64,000 nucleotides of DNA from CAYPFY01 sp964410105. GTDB taxonomy: Bacteria; Bacteroidota; Ignavibacteria; UBA10030; SZUA-254. The stretch lies in contig CAYPFY010000012.1 in the NCBI GenBank assembly GCA_964410105.1, positions 53,471 through 117,470 on the forward strand. Direction: 5' to 3'. Of the stretch, positions 16,850-26,289 are shown in pieces; the stretch's first letter is position 1; every line of letters begins with the position of its first letter. The notes under the pieces were generated by a model. The model saw nothing but the letters and a program-made list of their open reading frames with translations, was not told where the DNA came from and ran no database searches. Made by a program: the position numbers and the translations under genes.

Positions 16850-18268
16850 ATGACGATTTTCCAATCTTTGCTCTCCGACACAGACCGACATCGCCATTCT
16901 GCTTCGTGTGCGTTTGGCGTGGGCCACGTTGTAATGGGTTGGTTCTTCCTGACCCTTCCGATCCTGGCCCTAGCACAACCCCCCCAACGAAGCCAGATCG
17001 TTGAATCGATCGTGGGCGAGATTTCGACCAAACGGATTCACACCACGGTTGATGCGCTGGTCAGGTTCGGCACTCGGCATACTTTATCGGATTCGGGCAG
17101 TCAGACTCGCGGAATCGGAGCTGCTCGAAGATGGATAAAGGCCCAATTCGACAATTATAGTACACTGTCTCGCGGGCGGCTGAGAGTATCATACCAAGAA
17201 TACACTGCGCCTCAATCCACCCGAGTGTCGAAACCTGTGAAGGTAGTCAATGTAATTGCGAGACTGATACCGACTGGAGACGACACGTTATCCGCGCGGA
17301 GGATAATTATTGTGGGGGCCCATTATGATTCTCGAGCAAGTGATGTAAACAATTCATCGACTGACTCACCTGGGGCGGATGATGACGGCAGCGGGATCGC
17401 AGTTGTGCTTGAGCTTGCGCGGGTTTTCTCTACACACGAGTTTCGTGCTACAATTCTCTTTGTCTGTTTCGCCGGCGAAGAACAGGGCCTACTCGGCTCA
17501 GAACATTTTATATCGGTTGCTCGGTCCAGCGGTTGGAACATCGAAGCGATGCTAAATAACGACATTGTCGGAAACATACGGGGAGGACAAGGTGGAGTAG
17601 AGAGCACCTATGTGCGTGTCTTCTCAGAAGGATTGGGTCGCCTTGACACGGGGAATATCCTTACCCAGCGCCAAGCTCTCGGGTTGGAGAATGATGGAGC
17701 GTCGCGCTCGCTTGGACGTGCAGTGAAGGAGATCGGCGAACGGTATCTTCCTCATTTTGGTGTCGAATTGATTTACCGAAGAGACCGGTTCCTCCGCGGA
17801 GGAGACCAAATCCCATTTCAAAATGGGGGGTTTGCCGCCATCCGACTCACTGAGGCGAAGGAGGACTTTGCCCACCAACATCAAGATGTTCGACTGGAAG
17901 AGGGGGTCCGATACGGCGATCTTCCTGACTTTATGGATTTCAACTATTGCACAAATATAGCTCGCATTAATGCGGCTGCGCTAGCAACTTTGGCACTCGC
18001 GCCAACACCTCCAACGGATGCAACTATTATCACAAAGTCATTATCATACACGACAGGGCTGAGCTGGCAACATGCTCCAGAGCCCAACCTTGCCGGCTTT
18101 ATTATTCGCTACCGAAAGACAACAGCGTCTTCGTGGGAACACTCAATGTTCACGTCAGATATGAGCATCACTCTAGATGTTTCCGAGGATGACCATTTGT
18201 TCGGTATCGCCGCCGTTGACAATGAGGGAAATGTTAGTCTAATCGCGATCCCGAGGGCAAACCGGTGA
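16850..18268 (+). CDS. Secreted M28-family zinc peptidase with C-terminal Fn3-like domain
   Basis: This predicted exported metallopeptidase is 472 residues long. A hydrophobic stretch with a signal-peptidase-like site (MGWFFLTLPILALAQ, about 29-43) makes it a secreted protein; translation could also begin at that Met (16934). The di-zinc centre typical of M28 aminopeptidases is visible: GAHYDS with H158 and D160, GADDDGSG around D178, FAGEEQGLLGS with the catalytic glutamate pair E210-E211, and NNDIVG around D238. Residues from about 385 on look like a fibronectin type III fold. The MFS transporter gene overlaps its stop (GTGA), so the two are probably co-transcribed. Peptide substrate is unknown. 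Confidence 0.88.
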   Translation: MTIFQSLLSDTDRHRHSASCAFGVGHVVMGWFFLTLPILALAQPPQRSQIVESIVGEISTKRIHTTVDALVRFGTRHTLSDSGSQTRGIGAARRWIKAQFDNYSTLSRGRLRVSYQEYTAPQSTRVSKPVKVVNVIARLIPTGDDTLSARRIIIVGAHYDSRASDVNNSSTDSPGADDDGSGIAVVLELARVFSTHEFRATILFVCFAGEEQGLLGSEHFISVARSSGWNIEAMLNNDIVGNIRGGQGGVESTYVRVFSEGLGRLDTGNILTQRQALGLENDGASRSLGRAVKEIGERYLPHFGVELIYRRDRFLRGGDQIPFQNGGFAAIRLTEAKEDFAHQHQDVRLEEGVRYGDLPDFMDFNYCTNIARINAAALATLALAPTPPTDATIITKSLSYTTGLSWQHAPEPNLAGFIIRYRKTTASSWEHSMFTSDMSITLDVSEDDHLFGIAAVDNEGNVSLIAIPRANR

Positions 18269-19440
18269 ATTCGAGGCGTCCTCGGCGGATTCTCCCAGTA
18301 ATCATTTTTTCACAGTTTGCTGGAACCTCACTTTGGTTTGCCGGCAACGCGGTAATGCCTGATCTGCAGCGCGAGTGGGGACAGCCCCTCGAATTCGTGG
18401 GACACCTAACCTCCGTGGTTCAACTAGGTTTTATCTTTGGAACTTTAGGTTTCTCGCTTCTTGCCCTCTCTGACAGGTTTTCCCCCAGGAGAGTTTTTTT
18501 CACGTGTGCGATGATCGGAGCACTTTCCACTCTCTCTATCTCCTACATCTCTCCCAACTTTCCAGCACTTTTCGCCTCCAGGGCAATTACTGGGATTTCG
18601 TTGGCTGGGATATATCCCGTAGGGATGAAGATAGCGTCGGGATGGTATCGGCGCGGGCTAGGAAACGCCTTGGGGTGGGTTGTTGGAGCGTTAGTGCTTG
18701 GGACTGCGTTCCCGCACCTTGTCCGTAGTGTCGAGAGCCAGTTTCCCTGGAGAATCGTCCTCGCCTTAGTTTCCTGTCTCGCAGCCACCGGAGGCGCAGT
18801 CATGTTCCTTCTAGTACCCGATGGTCCGTATCACCTGAAAGTTGCGTCGCTAAAACTTCAGGTCATGTATCGGCTTGTGAAATCGAAGGATCTCCGATCA
18901 GCTACATTTGGTTACTTCGGGCACATGTGGGAGCTTTATACTTTTTACGCATATGTGCCACTGCTACTTTCACGATACGTCACGGCACATCGTGACGTAC
19001 GCTTAGAGACTTCCTTCTGGACATTCTGCATAATCTCCTCTGGTGCGTTAGGATGCGTTCTCGGAGGTTATGCCTCGGATCATTTCGGCAGCCCAAAAAT
19101 TGCGTGGTTTCAGCTATTACTCTCTGGTATGATTTGTCTGTGCTCCCCGCTTCTTTTCATGCTACCTAAGAACTTGTTTTTGGTTGCGATGATTACATGG
19201 GGAGTAGTAGTAGTCGGTGATTCCCCACAGTTTTCCACAGTGATCGCGCATTTCTCGCCCACAACATTGGTAGGATCGACACTCACGATGAGCACCTGCA
19301 TCGGTTTCACAATCACCATTATCAGTATTCAGTTAGTTTCGGCTCTCTCTGAAATCCTTCCGGCACAGTCCCTCTTTGTCATCCTGAGCCTCGGACCCTT
19401 GGTTGGCCTAGTATCATTCTTCCCATTGGCATTCGAGTGA
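18265..19440 (+). CDS. Major facilitator superfamily transporter
   Basis: The 391-residue protein has about twelve hydrophobic segments. The first helices include FAGTSLWFAGNAVMPDL, and LSDRFSPRRVFF at the loop between helices 2 and 3 corresponds to the MFS motif A. A second, weaker loop YASDHFGSPK lies after helix 8. Many relatives with the N-terminal SLWFAGNAV pattern are annotated as nitrate/CynX-like or general MFS permeases, but the substrate cannot be told. It starts with GTG overlapping the stop of the M28 peptidase gene; uptake of peptidase products is a possible but untested link. Confidence 0.85.
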   Translation: MNSRRPRRILPVIIFSQFAGTSLWFAGNAVMPDLQREWGQPLEFVGHLTSVVQLGFIFGTLGFSLLALSDRFSPRRVFFTCAMIGALSTLSISYISPNFPALFASRAITGISLAGIYPVGMKIASGWYRRGLGNALGWVVGALVLGTAFPHLVRSVESQFPWRIVLALVSCLAATGGAVMFLLVPDGPYHLKVASLKLQVMYRLVKSKDLRSATFGYFGHMWELYTFYAYVPLLLSRYVTAHRDVRLETSFWTFCIISSGALGCVLGGYASDHFGSPKIAWFQLLLSGMICLCSPLLFMLPKNLFLVAMITWGVVVVGDSPQFSTVIAHFSPTTLVGSTLTMSTCIGFTITIISIQLVSALSEILPAQSLFVILSLGPLVGLVSFFPLAFE

Positions 19441-19706
19441 AAAAGTACGCTCTCGATTCGGACAATCTCGTGATTAAAACACCGGCTCTTTAAGATGAGA
19501 GTTCGGTCGATGCACTATTTATTATACTTCTGGTTCCCTCGTCCTTATAAGATGGGGACTGATCATACTATTCTCAAGGTGGGACCATTCCAAATGAAAG
19601 CGGTTTCTCCTAACTGAAGTAATCCTAGGGAAGGGGGTTGAATCTCGGCGAAGAGGACGGGCGGATCCTTTGTTATTGCACATCTACCGGATGGATTGAA
19701 AAATAC

Positions 19707-22700
19707 TCATGTAGGGAGGAACACCGAAGATTTCATAAGCTCGATCTGGGACCAGACTCTTTCCAGCTGCTTTTTAATCGATCCATCTCGTGACAACGGA
19801 ATATGGAGGGCGAGTTTCGTTCCATCCTGCTTTACACGAATACCGGCTTTCCCCCGCTCGGCCACCAGCTTCATCAGTCTCTGGAATGGAGAGGAAGCAC
19901 CTTCTGATTGTCCATAGAATCTTTGATTGCCCGACTCCGGAAACGTAAGAATGAGAAATTCTCCTCGAAGAGATAGCTTCACAATTCCTATCTCGGAGGC
20001 AGCCAATCTCAAATCGATTAGCGTGAGAAGGTTGTCGACTTCTTCGGGGCACTTACCGAAGCGATCCTCCAATTCTTCGCGCAGGGAATGAAGCTCGACC
20101 TTACCTGATATGCTATAGAGCCTCCGGTATACCTCAAGGCGTTCCGTGTCCGACTCTATATAGGTATTGCGAATGTATGCTTCTATATCAACATCGACAA
20201 CGGTCTCAGAATAATCCTTTACGTTAAACTGCTTCCCACGCTCAATTAACGGATATTCCTCACGCTGCAATTCGTCGACCGCCTCGCGAAGTGTGCGTTC
20301 ATACATGTCAAACCCCATCTCCAATATGAACCCGGACTGCTCGGGACCCAGCAAATTTCCCGCCCCACGAATTTCGAGATCCCTCATCGCGAGCCTAAAT
20401 CCCGAACCAAGTTCGGCGAATTCCTCGATCGCCTGCAACCGATGGAAAGCCGCTTTGGGCACCGTGCTCAAAGGGGGTGTAAGAAGGTAGGCATACGCCT
20501 GAATGTTGGACCGACCCACTCTTCCGCGCAGCTGGTAGAGTTCTGCCAAACCGAAGCGATCTGCCCGATTGATCAGGATAGTATTTACATTTGGGAGGTC
20601 GAGACCTGACTCGATAATCTTCGTACATACCAGTATGTCATATTTTCTTTCCAGGAAATCGACCATCGCATATTCAAGGGTCCGTGAGTTCATTTGACCA
20701 TGCGCGACCTCTACTCTTGCCTGGGGCACATGTGAAGCGATCTTATTTGCGATCATGTTGATATCATTCACTCGGTCGTGAACAAAATATATTTGCCCCC
20801 CGCGGTCAAGCTCCCGAAGAATCGCCTCGCGAATAACGGTCCATTGCCCTCCCCTCGCATCGTCGACAATGACCTCTGTGATGATAGGGATTCGATTAGG
20901 CGGCGGTGTATTTATTATCGAGATATCACGTGCGCCTATGAGCGAAAAATGGAGGGTGCGGGGTATTGGGGTTGCTGTTAACGATAGAGTATCTACGCCT
21001 GATTTCATATGACGAAGCTTTTCTTTTGCCGATACACCGAAGCGATGTTCTTCATCTATGATCAACAAACCAAGATCTTTAAACTCGACGTCTTTCGAGA
21101 GCAGCCGGTGTGTTCCGATCAGGATGTCAATGGCACCCCGCCTAGCGAGTTCGATCACTTTCTTTTGGTCAGCTGAGGTTTTCAACCGGCTTATATTTTC
21201 AACCCGAACAGAGTATCGCGAAAGTCTATCTTGAAAAGTGTTATAATGCTGTAAGGCGAGAATGGTGGTGGGGACGAGCACTGCTACCTGTTTACCATCC
21301 ATCACCGTCTTGAAAGATGCACGCACCGCAATCTCTGTCTTGCCGAAACCAACATCCCCACAAATGAGACGGTCCATTGGTGATGGATCCTCCATATCGT
21401 GCTTGACGTCACTTGTCGCACTCTGTTGGTCGGGGGTGTCCTCATAAATGAATGATGCCTCCATTTCTTTTTGCCAGTAAGTATCCGTCGAGAAAGCGAA
21501 CCCGTTCGAATGCTTTCGGTTTGCATATAATGTGATTAGTTCCCGCGCAATATCCTTGATGCCTTTTTTAGATCTATCTCTCAGCCGCTCCCACTCCCCT
21601 GACCCCAGCTTGGTTAAGCGGGGCACATGGCCTTCCTGCGACGAGTATTTCTGGACGCGATGAATGAAATTGAGGTTGACATAAAGCACATCTTCACCGA
21701 GGAATTGAAGCTTGAGAACTTCCTGGTCGATACCGCCTACCTTGATTTTTGCAAGTCCCGCAAATAGCCCAATTCCGTGTTCCACGTGGACGACATAGTC
21801 TCCGTACCGCAATTCTTGAACCTGCTTTCGAGAAAGCCCCTTGATCCTTTGAGGCCTCGTAGAACCGCGGCGCCTTAATCGCGAGAAAATCTCGTGCTCG
21901 GTCAACAGAGCAAAGTGTTGATGAGGAAGGACGAAGCCCGAGTGAAGCGTTTCAGTGATGTATTTGATATTCCTCTCAGCCGAAGGGGTTTCGATGCCGG
22001 TCGGCATGGCGGACCGTGTCCCACTCGGATGTGCATCCAGAGCCTCATTAACCAGCTCTTGTAGGCGCCTAGATTCATCCGCAGTGTCTGAGGCAAGCGT
22101 GATTGTGAAGCCGTTAGAAATCATATTTCCGATTTCAGTGACAAGGGCGGAAACGTCGCCATTAAAGGCCGGCTGAGGAGCAGAGCCAAAATCAATTACA
22201 AGCGATTCACGGCGTTCGCCGGGGCGATACACATGAGACGGTCTAGCAAATGATGTGCTCTCCACCAAAGGAAATAGATGAAGTCGAGAAATGACCTCGC
22301 CTGAGCTTTGCAGCCATCCCACACTGCTCTGATCGACTTCTTCGAATTCACGCTGTATTAATTCATATTCATCAAGGACGATAATTGTATTCTTCTTAAA
22401 GTAATCCAGAATCGAAGCCGAACAGTCTCGAAAATCTTGTGTCTGCTCGCTCAGTGTATTCCGCACGGTGGAGGGCACAATGTGTGCCGAAGTGAGTTCA
22501 CATATGGAGCGCTGTGAGCGTACTTCGAACTCGCGAATGGATTGAATCGTATCATCCCAGAATTCGCACCGGATTGGATTCTCGCCAAGATAGGGATAAA
22601 CATCTAAAATCCCTCCCCTTACTGCAAAGTCTCCGTAGTTTTCTGTAAAATCCTTTTGACTGAATCCGATTTCTCTGAGCCGGGCACTAAGGTCAGAAAA

Positions 22701-23150
22701 GCGGAGTTCTCCCCCGACATGGAGGTCGATTATCCTGCTGCGGAATTTTGATGGGGCGGGCACCCTTGATACTAGCGTCTGCGGTGATGCGATGACCAGA
22801 AGATTCCTGCCTCCCTGAAGGGCCATCAGGATTTCATTCTGCGCGACCGAGGTACTGGAGTCGGTGCTCACCAACATATGAGCGGATTGTCCCCCGAAGT
22901 AACCCACCTTTTTTTCGCCGAGTATGAGAGCGCAGTCGTCACGCAACCGTGTCGCTCTCTCCTGATCGCATGAGACGAGGAGAATCTGTAATCCTTCGGC
23001 TTTGGCGATGCTTGAAACAGCTATTGCCAGGAGAGAGCCGGCCACCCGTCTCAGTGAGATGACCTCACCGGACCGGAGCAACGGAATCCGAAAGGCGAAC
23101 TCGGCAAAGGGAGGGGAGCGTACTATTTCATTGATGGTCTCTTTGATCAC
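19707..23150 (-). CDS. mfd: Transcription-repair coupling factor Mfd
   Basis: Mfd removes RNA polymerase stalled at DNA lesions and recruits UvrA. The 1147-residue length is typical. The N-terminal UvrB-like region is followed by the RNA-polymerase interaction domain (LRYGDYVVHVEHGIGLFAGL, near 445), the helicase motor with Walker A GFGKTE near 600, the DEEH box near 698 and SLTATPIPRTLHFSL, then ESGLDLPNVNTILI and the QLRGRVGRS motif, and the C-terminal TRCF domain. It stands alone, convergent with the MFS gene. All motor motifs are intact, so it should be functional. Confidence 0.98.
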   Translation of the reverse strand: MIKETINEIVRSPPFAEFAFRIPLLRSGEVISLRRVAGSLLAIAVSSIAKAEGLQILLVSCDQERATRLRDDCALILGEKKVGYFGGQSAHMLVSTDSSTSVAQNEILMALQGGRNLLVIASPQTLVSRVPAPSKFRSRIIDLHVGGELRFSDLSARLREIGFSQKDFTENYGDFAVRGGILDVYPYLGENPIRCEFWDDTIQSIREFEVRSQRSICELTSAHIVPSTVRNTLSEQTQDFRDCSASILDYFKKNTIIVLDEYELIQREFEEVDQSSVGWLQSSGEVISRLHLFPLVESTSFARPSHVYRPGERRESLVIDFGSAPQPAFNGDVSALVTEIGNMISNGFTITLASDTADESRRLQELVNEALDAHPSGTRSAMPTGIETPSAERNIKYITETLHSGFVLPHQHFALLTEHEIFSRLRRRGSTRPQRIKGLSRKQVQELRYGDYVVHVEHGIGLFAGLAKIKVGGIDQEVLKLQFLGEDVLYVNLNFIHRVQKYSSQEGHVPRLTKLGSGEWERLRDRSKKGIKDIARELITLYANRKHSNGFAFSTDTYWQKEMEASFIYEDTPDQQSATSDVKHDMEDPSPMDRLICGDVGFGKTEIAVRASFKTVMDGKQVAVLVPTTILALQHYNTFQDRLSRYSVRVENISRLKTSADQKKVIELARRGAIDILIGTHRLLSKDVEFKDLGLLIIDEEHRFGVSAKEKLRHMKSGVDTLSLTATPIPRTLHFSLIGARDISIINTPPPNRIPIITEVIVDDARGGQWTVIREAILRELDRGGQIYFVHDRVNDINMIANKIASHVPQARVEVAHGQMNSRTLEYAMVDFLERKYDILVCTKIIESGLDLPNVNTILINRADRFGLAELYQLRGRVGRSNIQAYAYLLTPPLSTVPKAAFHRLQAIEEFAELGSGFRLAMRDLEIRGAGNLLGPEQSGFILEMGFDMYERTLREAVDELQREEYPLIERGKQFNVKDYSETVVDVDIEAYIRNTYIESDTERLEVYRRLYSISGKVELHSLREELEDRFGKCPEEVDNLLTLIDLRLAASEIGIVKLSLRGEFLILTFPESGNQRFYGQSEGASSPFQRLMKLVAERGKAGIRVKQDGTKLALHIPLSRDGSIKKQLERVWSQIELMKSSVFLPT

Positions 23151-23397
23151 GAAGGCTCGGGAACGCGTGAAACCTTTCTCCCCTCCCCTTCAAAGGGATT
23201 GGGTAATGGGCTCACTCAAAAGTTAATCAAGCGGGTTTAGATTTGCAACGCGGAGGATCGGGGCGGATGCTACTTGCGCTGGGGGTCTCGAATGGATCCT
23301 ATTGCCAGATCGAGCGCGCGAACTGAAATAGTGACTCCCCCTGTCGAGACGGTAGAGGAATTCGCATGGGATTTTCGTACCTTTTACGCATCCTTCT

Positions 23398-23835
23398 ATG
23401 CCAGAGCAGATCAAGATAAACGATCAAACACGAATTCCATCCAATGAACTCACATTTCGATTCGCTCGCAGCGGTGGGAAAGGAGGTCAAAATGTCAACA
23501 AGGTGGAAACAAAAGTTGAACTCCTGTTCGATATTGCACATTCTCCAAGTCTCACTTCACATCAAAGAGAGCAACTTAAAAGACACTTGGGCGCAAGAAT
23601 GGATGGAAAGGGGGTACTTCATATCGTCTCGCAGGATACGCGGAGCCAGAAACAGAATCGACGGCAGGCAACTGAGAGATTGGTCGAGCTTTTAATGTCC
23701 GCCCTTCGTCCAAGACGGAAACGCATTTCTACCGTTAGTTCCGGAGCGAGTAAGGAGCACCGAATATCCGCCAAGAAGCATCGTGGAAAACTCAAAAAGC
23801 TCCGAAGCGGGAAAGAACACCTGGGCGATTATTAG
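23398..23835 (+). CDS. arfB: Alternative ribosome-rescue factor ArfB (peptidyl-tRNA hydrolase with GGQ motif)
   Basis: The 145-residue protein has the class I release-factor domain without codon-recognition domains. FARSGGKGGQNVNKVETKVEL at about 22-42 (split motif) contains GGQ at 29-31, and the C-terminal tail from about 110 is rich in Lys and Arg (SAKKHRGKLKKLRSGK), the part that enters the empty mRNA channel in ArfB/YaeJ. The role is release of peptides from ribosomes stalled without a stop codon. It is divergent from mfd and convergent with thyX. Confidence 0.9.
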   Translation: MPEQIKINDQTRIPSNELTFRFARSGGKGGQNVNKVETKVELLFDIAHSPSLTSHQREQLKRHLGARMDGKGVLHIVSQDTRSQKQNRRQATERLVELLMSALRPRRKRISTVSSGASKEHRISAKKHRGKLKKLRSGKEHLGDY

Positions 23836-23953
23836 ATAGTCTGAGATGTTCGATGAGCGGACGAATTCCAAGCCGGGCCAGAGTGAGATGATTAGCAGCG
23901 AGCGCTCGTCCTCGGAAGTAGAGATCCCTCAACACGCCCTTGTCTCATCTCAA

Positions 23954-24832
23954 CTAGCTTCCGATTGCTTCACCCTTGATTTTCTTGAGCTTATCCAGAA
24001 ATTCTTTTGCCTCGCGCTTGCTTAAGCCCCTCTCCATGAGATACTCGAAAGATATCCCATCCGGCTTTAGATGCTCAAAAATGGCAGATAACTCGAGACG
24101 GGAAAACCTTTCACTCTTCAAAACATAATCTTCAAATGCTTCCCAGGCCATTGGAACCACACACCTCGTAATGTGAGCAATGGCATCTGCATATACGCGA
24201 ATCTCATACTGCGCATGAGCATCCATGCGCAGGCGGAGGAAATGAAACAAATTATGAAGGTTGATTTTCCAATACCATTCCGTATAGAGAGAAAGGGGAA
24301 GATTGATGCGCGCAAGCTCGCGGGCAATGTGGGAATCGAGGAGGGACGCGTAATCGCTGTATGAGCATTGCTGCCCCTTGGTGAGGATCTGCAAGACCCT
24401 TTGACGCGAAGCTGGCGGAACAACATCAATGTCGCGCCCTTGCTTGTTCCCAGGGCTCTGGAAGTGAATTACACCTTCATCCGGCACATAAAATTCTTCC
24501 TTCATAACCGAGTACCGACCGGAATATTCATTCACACTTGCTGTTCGATGGCGTATCCATTGACGGGCCACGAAGATGGGCAGCTTGATATGAAATTTGA
24601 CCTCGACCATCTCAAAGGGTGTCGTGTGGGAATGGCGCATCAGATAGCGGATCAGGCCGCGGTCCTCGTGGACCGTTTTTGTTCCCTCCCCATAGGATAC
24701 GCGTGCGGCCTGAACAATTGATTCGTCCCCTCCCATGTAGTCAATGAGCCTTACAAATCCGGCGTTGAGACATTTGAATTCCCTGTCGAGAATCCCTTCT
24801 ACCTGTTGGGTGATCGCACGAGGCATTGGCAT
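23954..24832 (-). CDS. thyX: Flavin-dependent thymidylate synthase ThyX
   Basis: ThyX makes dTMP from dUMP with methylene-tetrahydrofolate, using FAD and NADPH, and replaces ThyA in many bacteria. The 292-residue product contains the signature RHRTASVNEYSGRYS beginning at residue 94 (RHRxxSxNxxSxR), preceded by HSHTTPFEMVEVKFHI at 67-82. The C-terminal extension with LSKREAKEFLDKLKK is longer than the minimal ~220-residue enzymes, as in several FCB and Gram-negative versions. It is divergent from the NUDIX gene with 103 bases between, a probable shared promoter region. Confidence 0.97.
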   Translation of the reverse strand: MPMPRAITQQVEGILDREFKCLNAGFVRLIDYMGGDESIVQAARVSYGEGTKTVHEDRGLIRYLMRHSHTTPFEMVEVKFHIKLPIFVARQWIRHRTASVNEYSGRYSVMKEEFYVPDEGVIHFQSPGNKQGRDIDVVPPASRQRVLQILTKGQQCSYSDYASLLDSHIARELARINLPLSLYTEWYWKINLHNLFHFLRLRMDAHAQYEIRVYADAIAHITRCVVPMAWEAFEDYVLKSERFSRLELSAIFEHLKPDGISFEYLMERGLSKREAKEFLDKLKKIKGEAIGS

Positions 24833-24935
24833 TCAGAAGAATGCTACCAATTTAAGTAATGAAGAGATAAGAATCCATTCGTTGAGAGATTCTTTGCGCA
24901 TTGTTTTTGCAGCTCGCTTTGCTTATCTTCTGTTG

Positions 24936-25364
24936 ATGACAAACGTTGCAGTCGGAATATTGACGAACAACGACTGGTTGAATCGACAGGGAGGGGAACT
25001 TGCCTCGCCTAGAAAAGTCTTACTCTGCCAGCGCAAGCGAAGCTCACGGTACGGTCTCAAGTGGGAATTCCCAGGCGGCAAGGTTGAGGCCAACGAAGAG
25101 GTAAGGGAAAGCCTCCGCCGGGAGCTGCTAGAGGAATTAGGAATCGTCGCGCACATTGGTCGATTGTATCACCGGCAAATGTTGGAATATGAAGACGGCG
25201 GGACTTTTGATGTCTCATTCTTCCTGGTAGAGAATTATGATGGGGTGCTCGTGAATCATGTCTTCGAGTCGTACACGTGGGTTGATGTAACTAGGCTACA
25301 TGAATATGACATTCTATTGGGCAACAAGAAAATCGTACAAAAACTGATTGACGGCCATGGTTAA
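24936..25364 (+). CDS. MutT-like NUDIX hydrolase (probable 8-oxo-dGTP diphosphatase)
   Basis: From the ATG at 24936 the protein has 142 residues. It carries a complete NUDIX box, G-x5-E-x7-REUxEExGU, starting at the second G of FPGGKVEANEEV near residue 48, with RELLEELGI at its end. The leading WEFPGGK is the MutT form that favours 8-oxo-dGTP. The frame is open another 64 codons upstream, but that part overlaps antisense thyX and looks non-coding. The mutY-like gene begins before this gene ends (8-base overlap), and an Ogg2 gene follows, so hydrolysis of oxidised guanine nucleotides is the likely role. Confidence 0.88.
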   Translation: MTNVAVGILTNNDWLNRQGGELASPRKVLLCQRKRSSRYGLKWEFPGGKVEANEEVRESLRRELLEELGIVAHIGRLYHRQMLEYEDGGTFDVSFFLVENYDGVLVNHVFESYTWVDVTRLHEYDILLGNKKIVQKLIDGHG

Positions 25365-26289
25365 AGCTCCCTGGGTAAGAGTGTCAGAGATTCACTCGGC
25401 CGTATTGGAGTGGTATCGCTCATATGGCCGTCATCTGCCCTGGAGATTTATGCGCGATCCGTACGAGATTCTCGTGTCGGAGATCATGTTGCAGCAGACG
25501 CCAGTATCTCGAGTACTGGAAAAACTTCCCCCGTTTTTGAACCGATTTCCTAGCCTAGAGCACCTCGCAGGAGCGTCGGCCGCTGACGTCATCCGCGCAT
25601 GGAAGGGGATCGGATATAACCTACGTGCGATCCGACTTCGAGCTCTTGCCGTGACCATTAAGCAACTATACGGTGGAGCAATTCCCAGAGATCTCAAGCA
25701 GCTTCAGGAGCTTCCCGGGATAGGCCAATATACCGCACATGCGATGATGTCTTTCGCATTCGAACAGAAGGTCCCAGTTGTTGACGTGAATATTATGCGA
25801 TTGCTTTCTCGAGTTTTTTGGAAGCTTCGTCGGCCATACGAGGTCAAGAGTCCCAGAACCGTTTGGCGACTTGCCGGACGAATACTTCCTGAAGATTCGC
25901 AAGCATGGAACCAGGCGTTAATGGACATCGGTGCAACGGTCTGTAAAGTACGGCACCCCTCTTGCGAGAGATGCCCGATACAGAAACTGTGTCTATCGCG
26001 CGTGAAGATGGCGCAGGCAACCATGGAGCGGGTGAAACTTTCACGGAAGACTGAACCGATGTATGATGGGGTTGCTCAGAGGATCTGGCGGGGCAAGATT
26101 GTCGAAATCCTGCGTGCCGTTCCCGAGGAGCGTTCGGTAAAATTCAAAGACATTGGTGCCGCGATCAAGCGCAGTTTTAGTCGCCAAGACGTGCCATGGC
26201 TCATCTGTGTCGTCAATGCTCTTGTCGCAGACGGAGTGGTAGCTAAATCGGGGAGAGATGTTAACATGCGAGTGAGATTAGGTTCGTGA
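25357..26289 (+). CDS. MutY-like adenine DNA glycosylase lacking the C-terminal domain
   Basis: The 310-residue protein is a HhH-GPD base-excision glycosylase. ILVSEIMLQQTPV holds the catalytic glutamate (E42), LPGIGQYTAHAM near 119-130 is the helix-hairpin-helix, VVDVNIMRLLSR has the conserved aspartate (D143), and CKVRHPSCERCPIQKLC gives the C-x6-C-x2-C-x5-C iron-sulfur ligands near 202-218. MutY removes A opposite 8-oxoG. The usual NUDIX-like C-terminal domain (8-oxoG recognition) is missing; the last ~90 residues look like a small winged-helix instead. Y125 is shared with Geobacillus MutY and with the T/G glycosylase Mig, so T or U opposite G is an alternative target. It sits between NUDIX and ogg genes with overlaps. 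Confidence 0.82.
   Translation: MVKAPWVRVSEIHSAVLEWYRSYGRHLPWRFMRDPYEILVSEIMLQQTPVSRVLEKLPPFLNRFPSLEHLAGASAADVIRAWKGIGYNLRAIRLRALAVTIKQLYGGAIPRDLKQLQELPGIGQYTAHAMMSFAFEQKVPVVDVNIMRLLSRVFWKLRRPYEVKSPRTVWRLAGRILPEDSQAWNQALMDIGATVCKVRHPSCERCPIQKLCLSRVKMAQATMERVKLSRKTEPMYDGVAQRIWRGKIVEILRAVPEERSVKFKDIGAAIKRSFSRQDVPWLICVVNALVADGVVAKSGRDVNMRVRLGS

Noticed and set aside
23223..23541. Minus-strand frames between mfd and arfB
   Set aside because: They overlap the start of arfB antisense and show no coding character.
24744..24935. Upstream extension of the NUDIX gene
   Set aside because: The extra 64 codons overlap the 5' end of thyX on the other strand, and the NUDIX core begins naturally at MTNVAVG.
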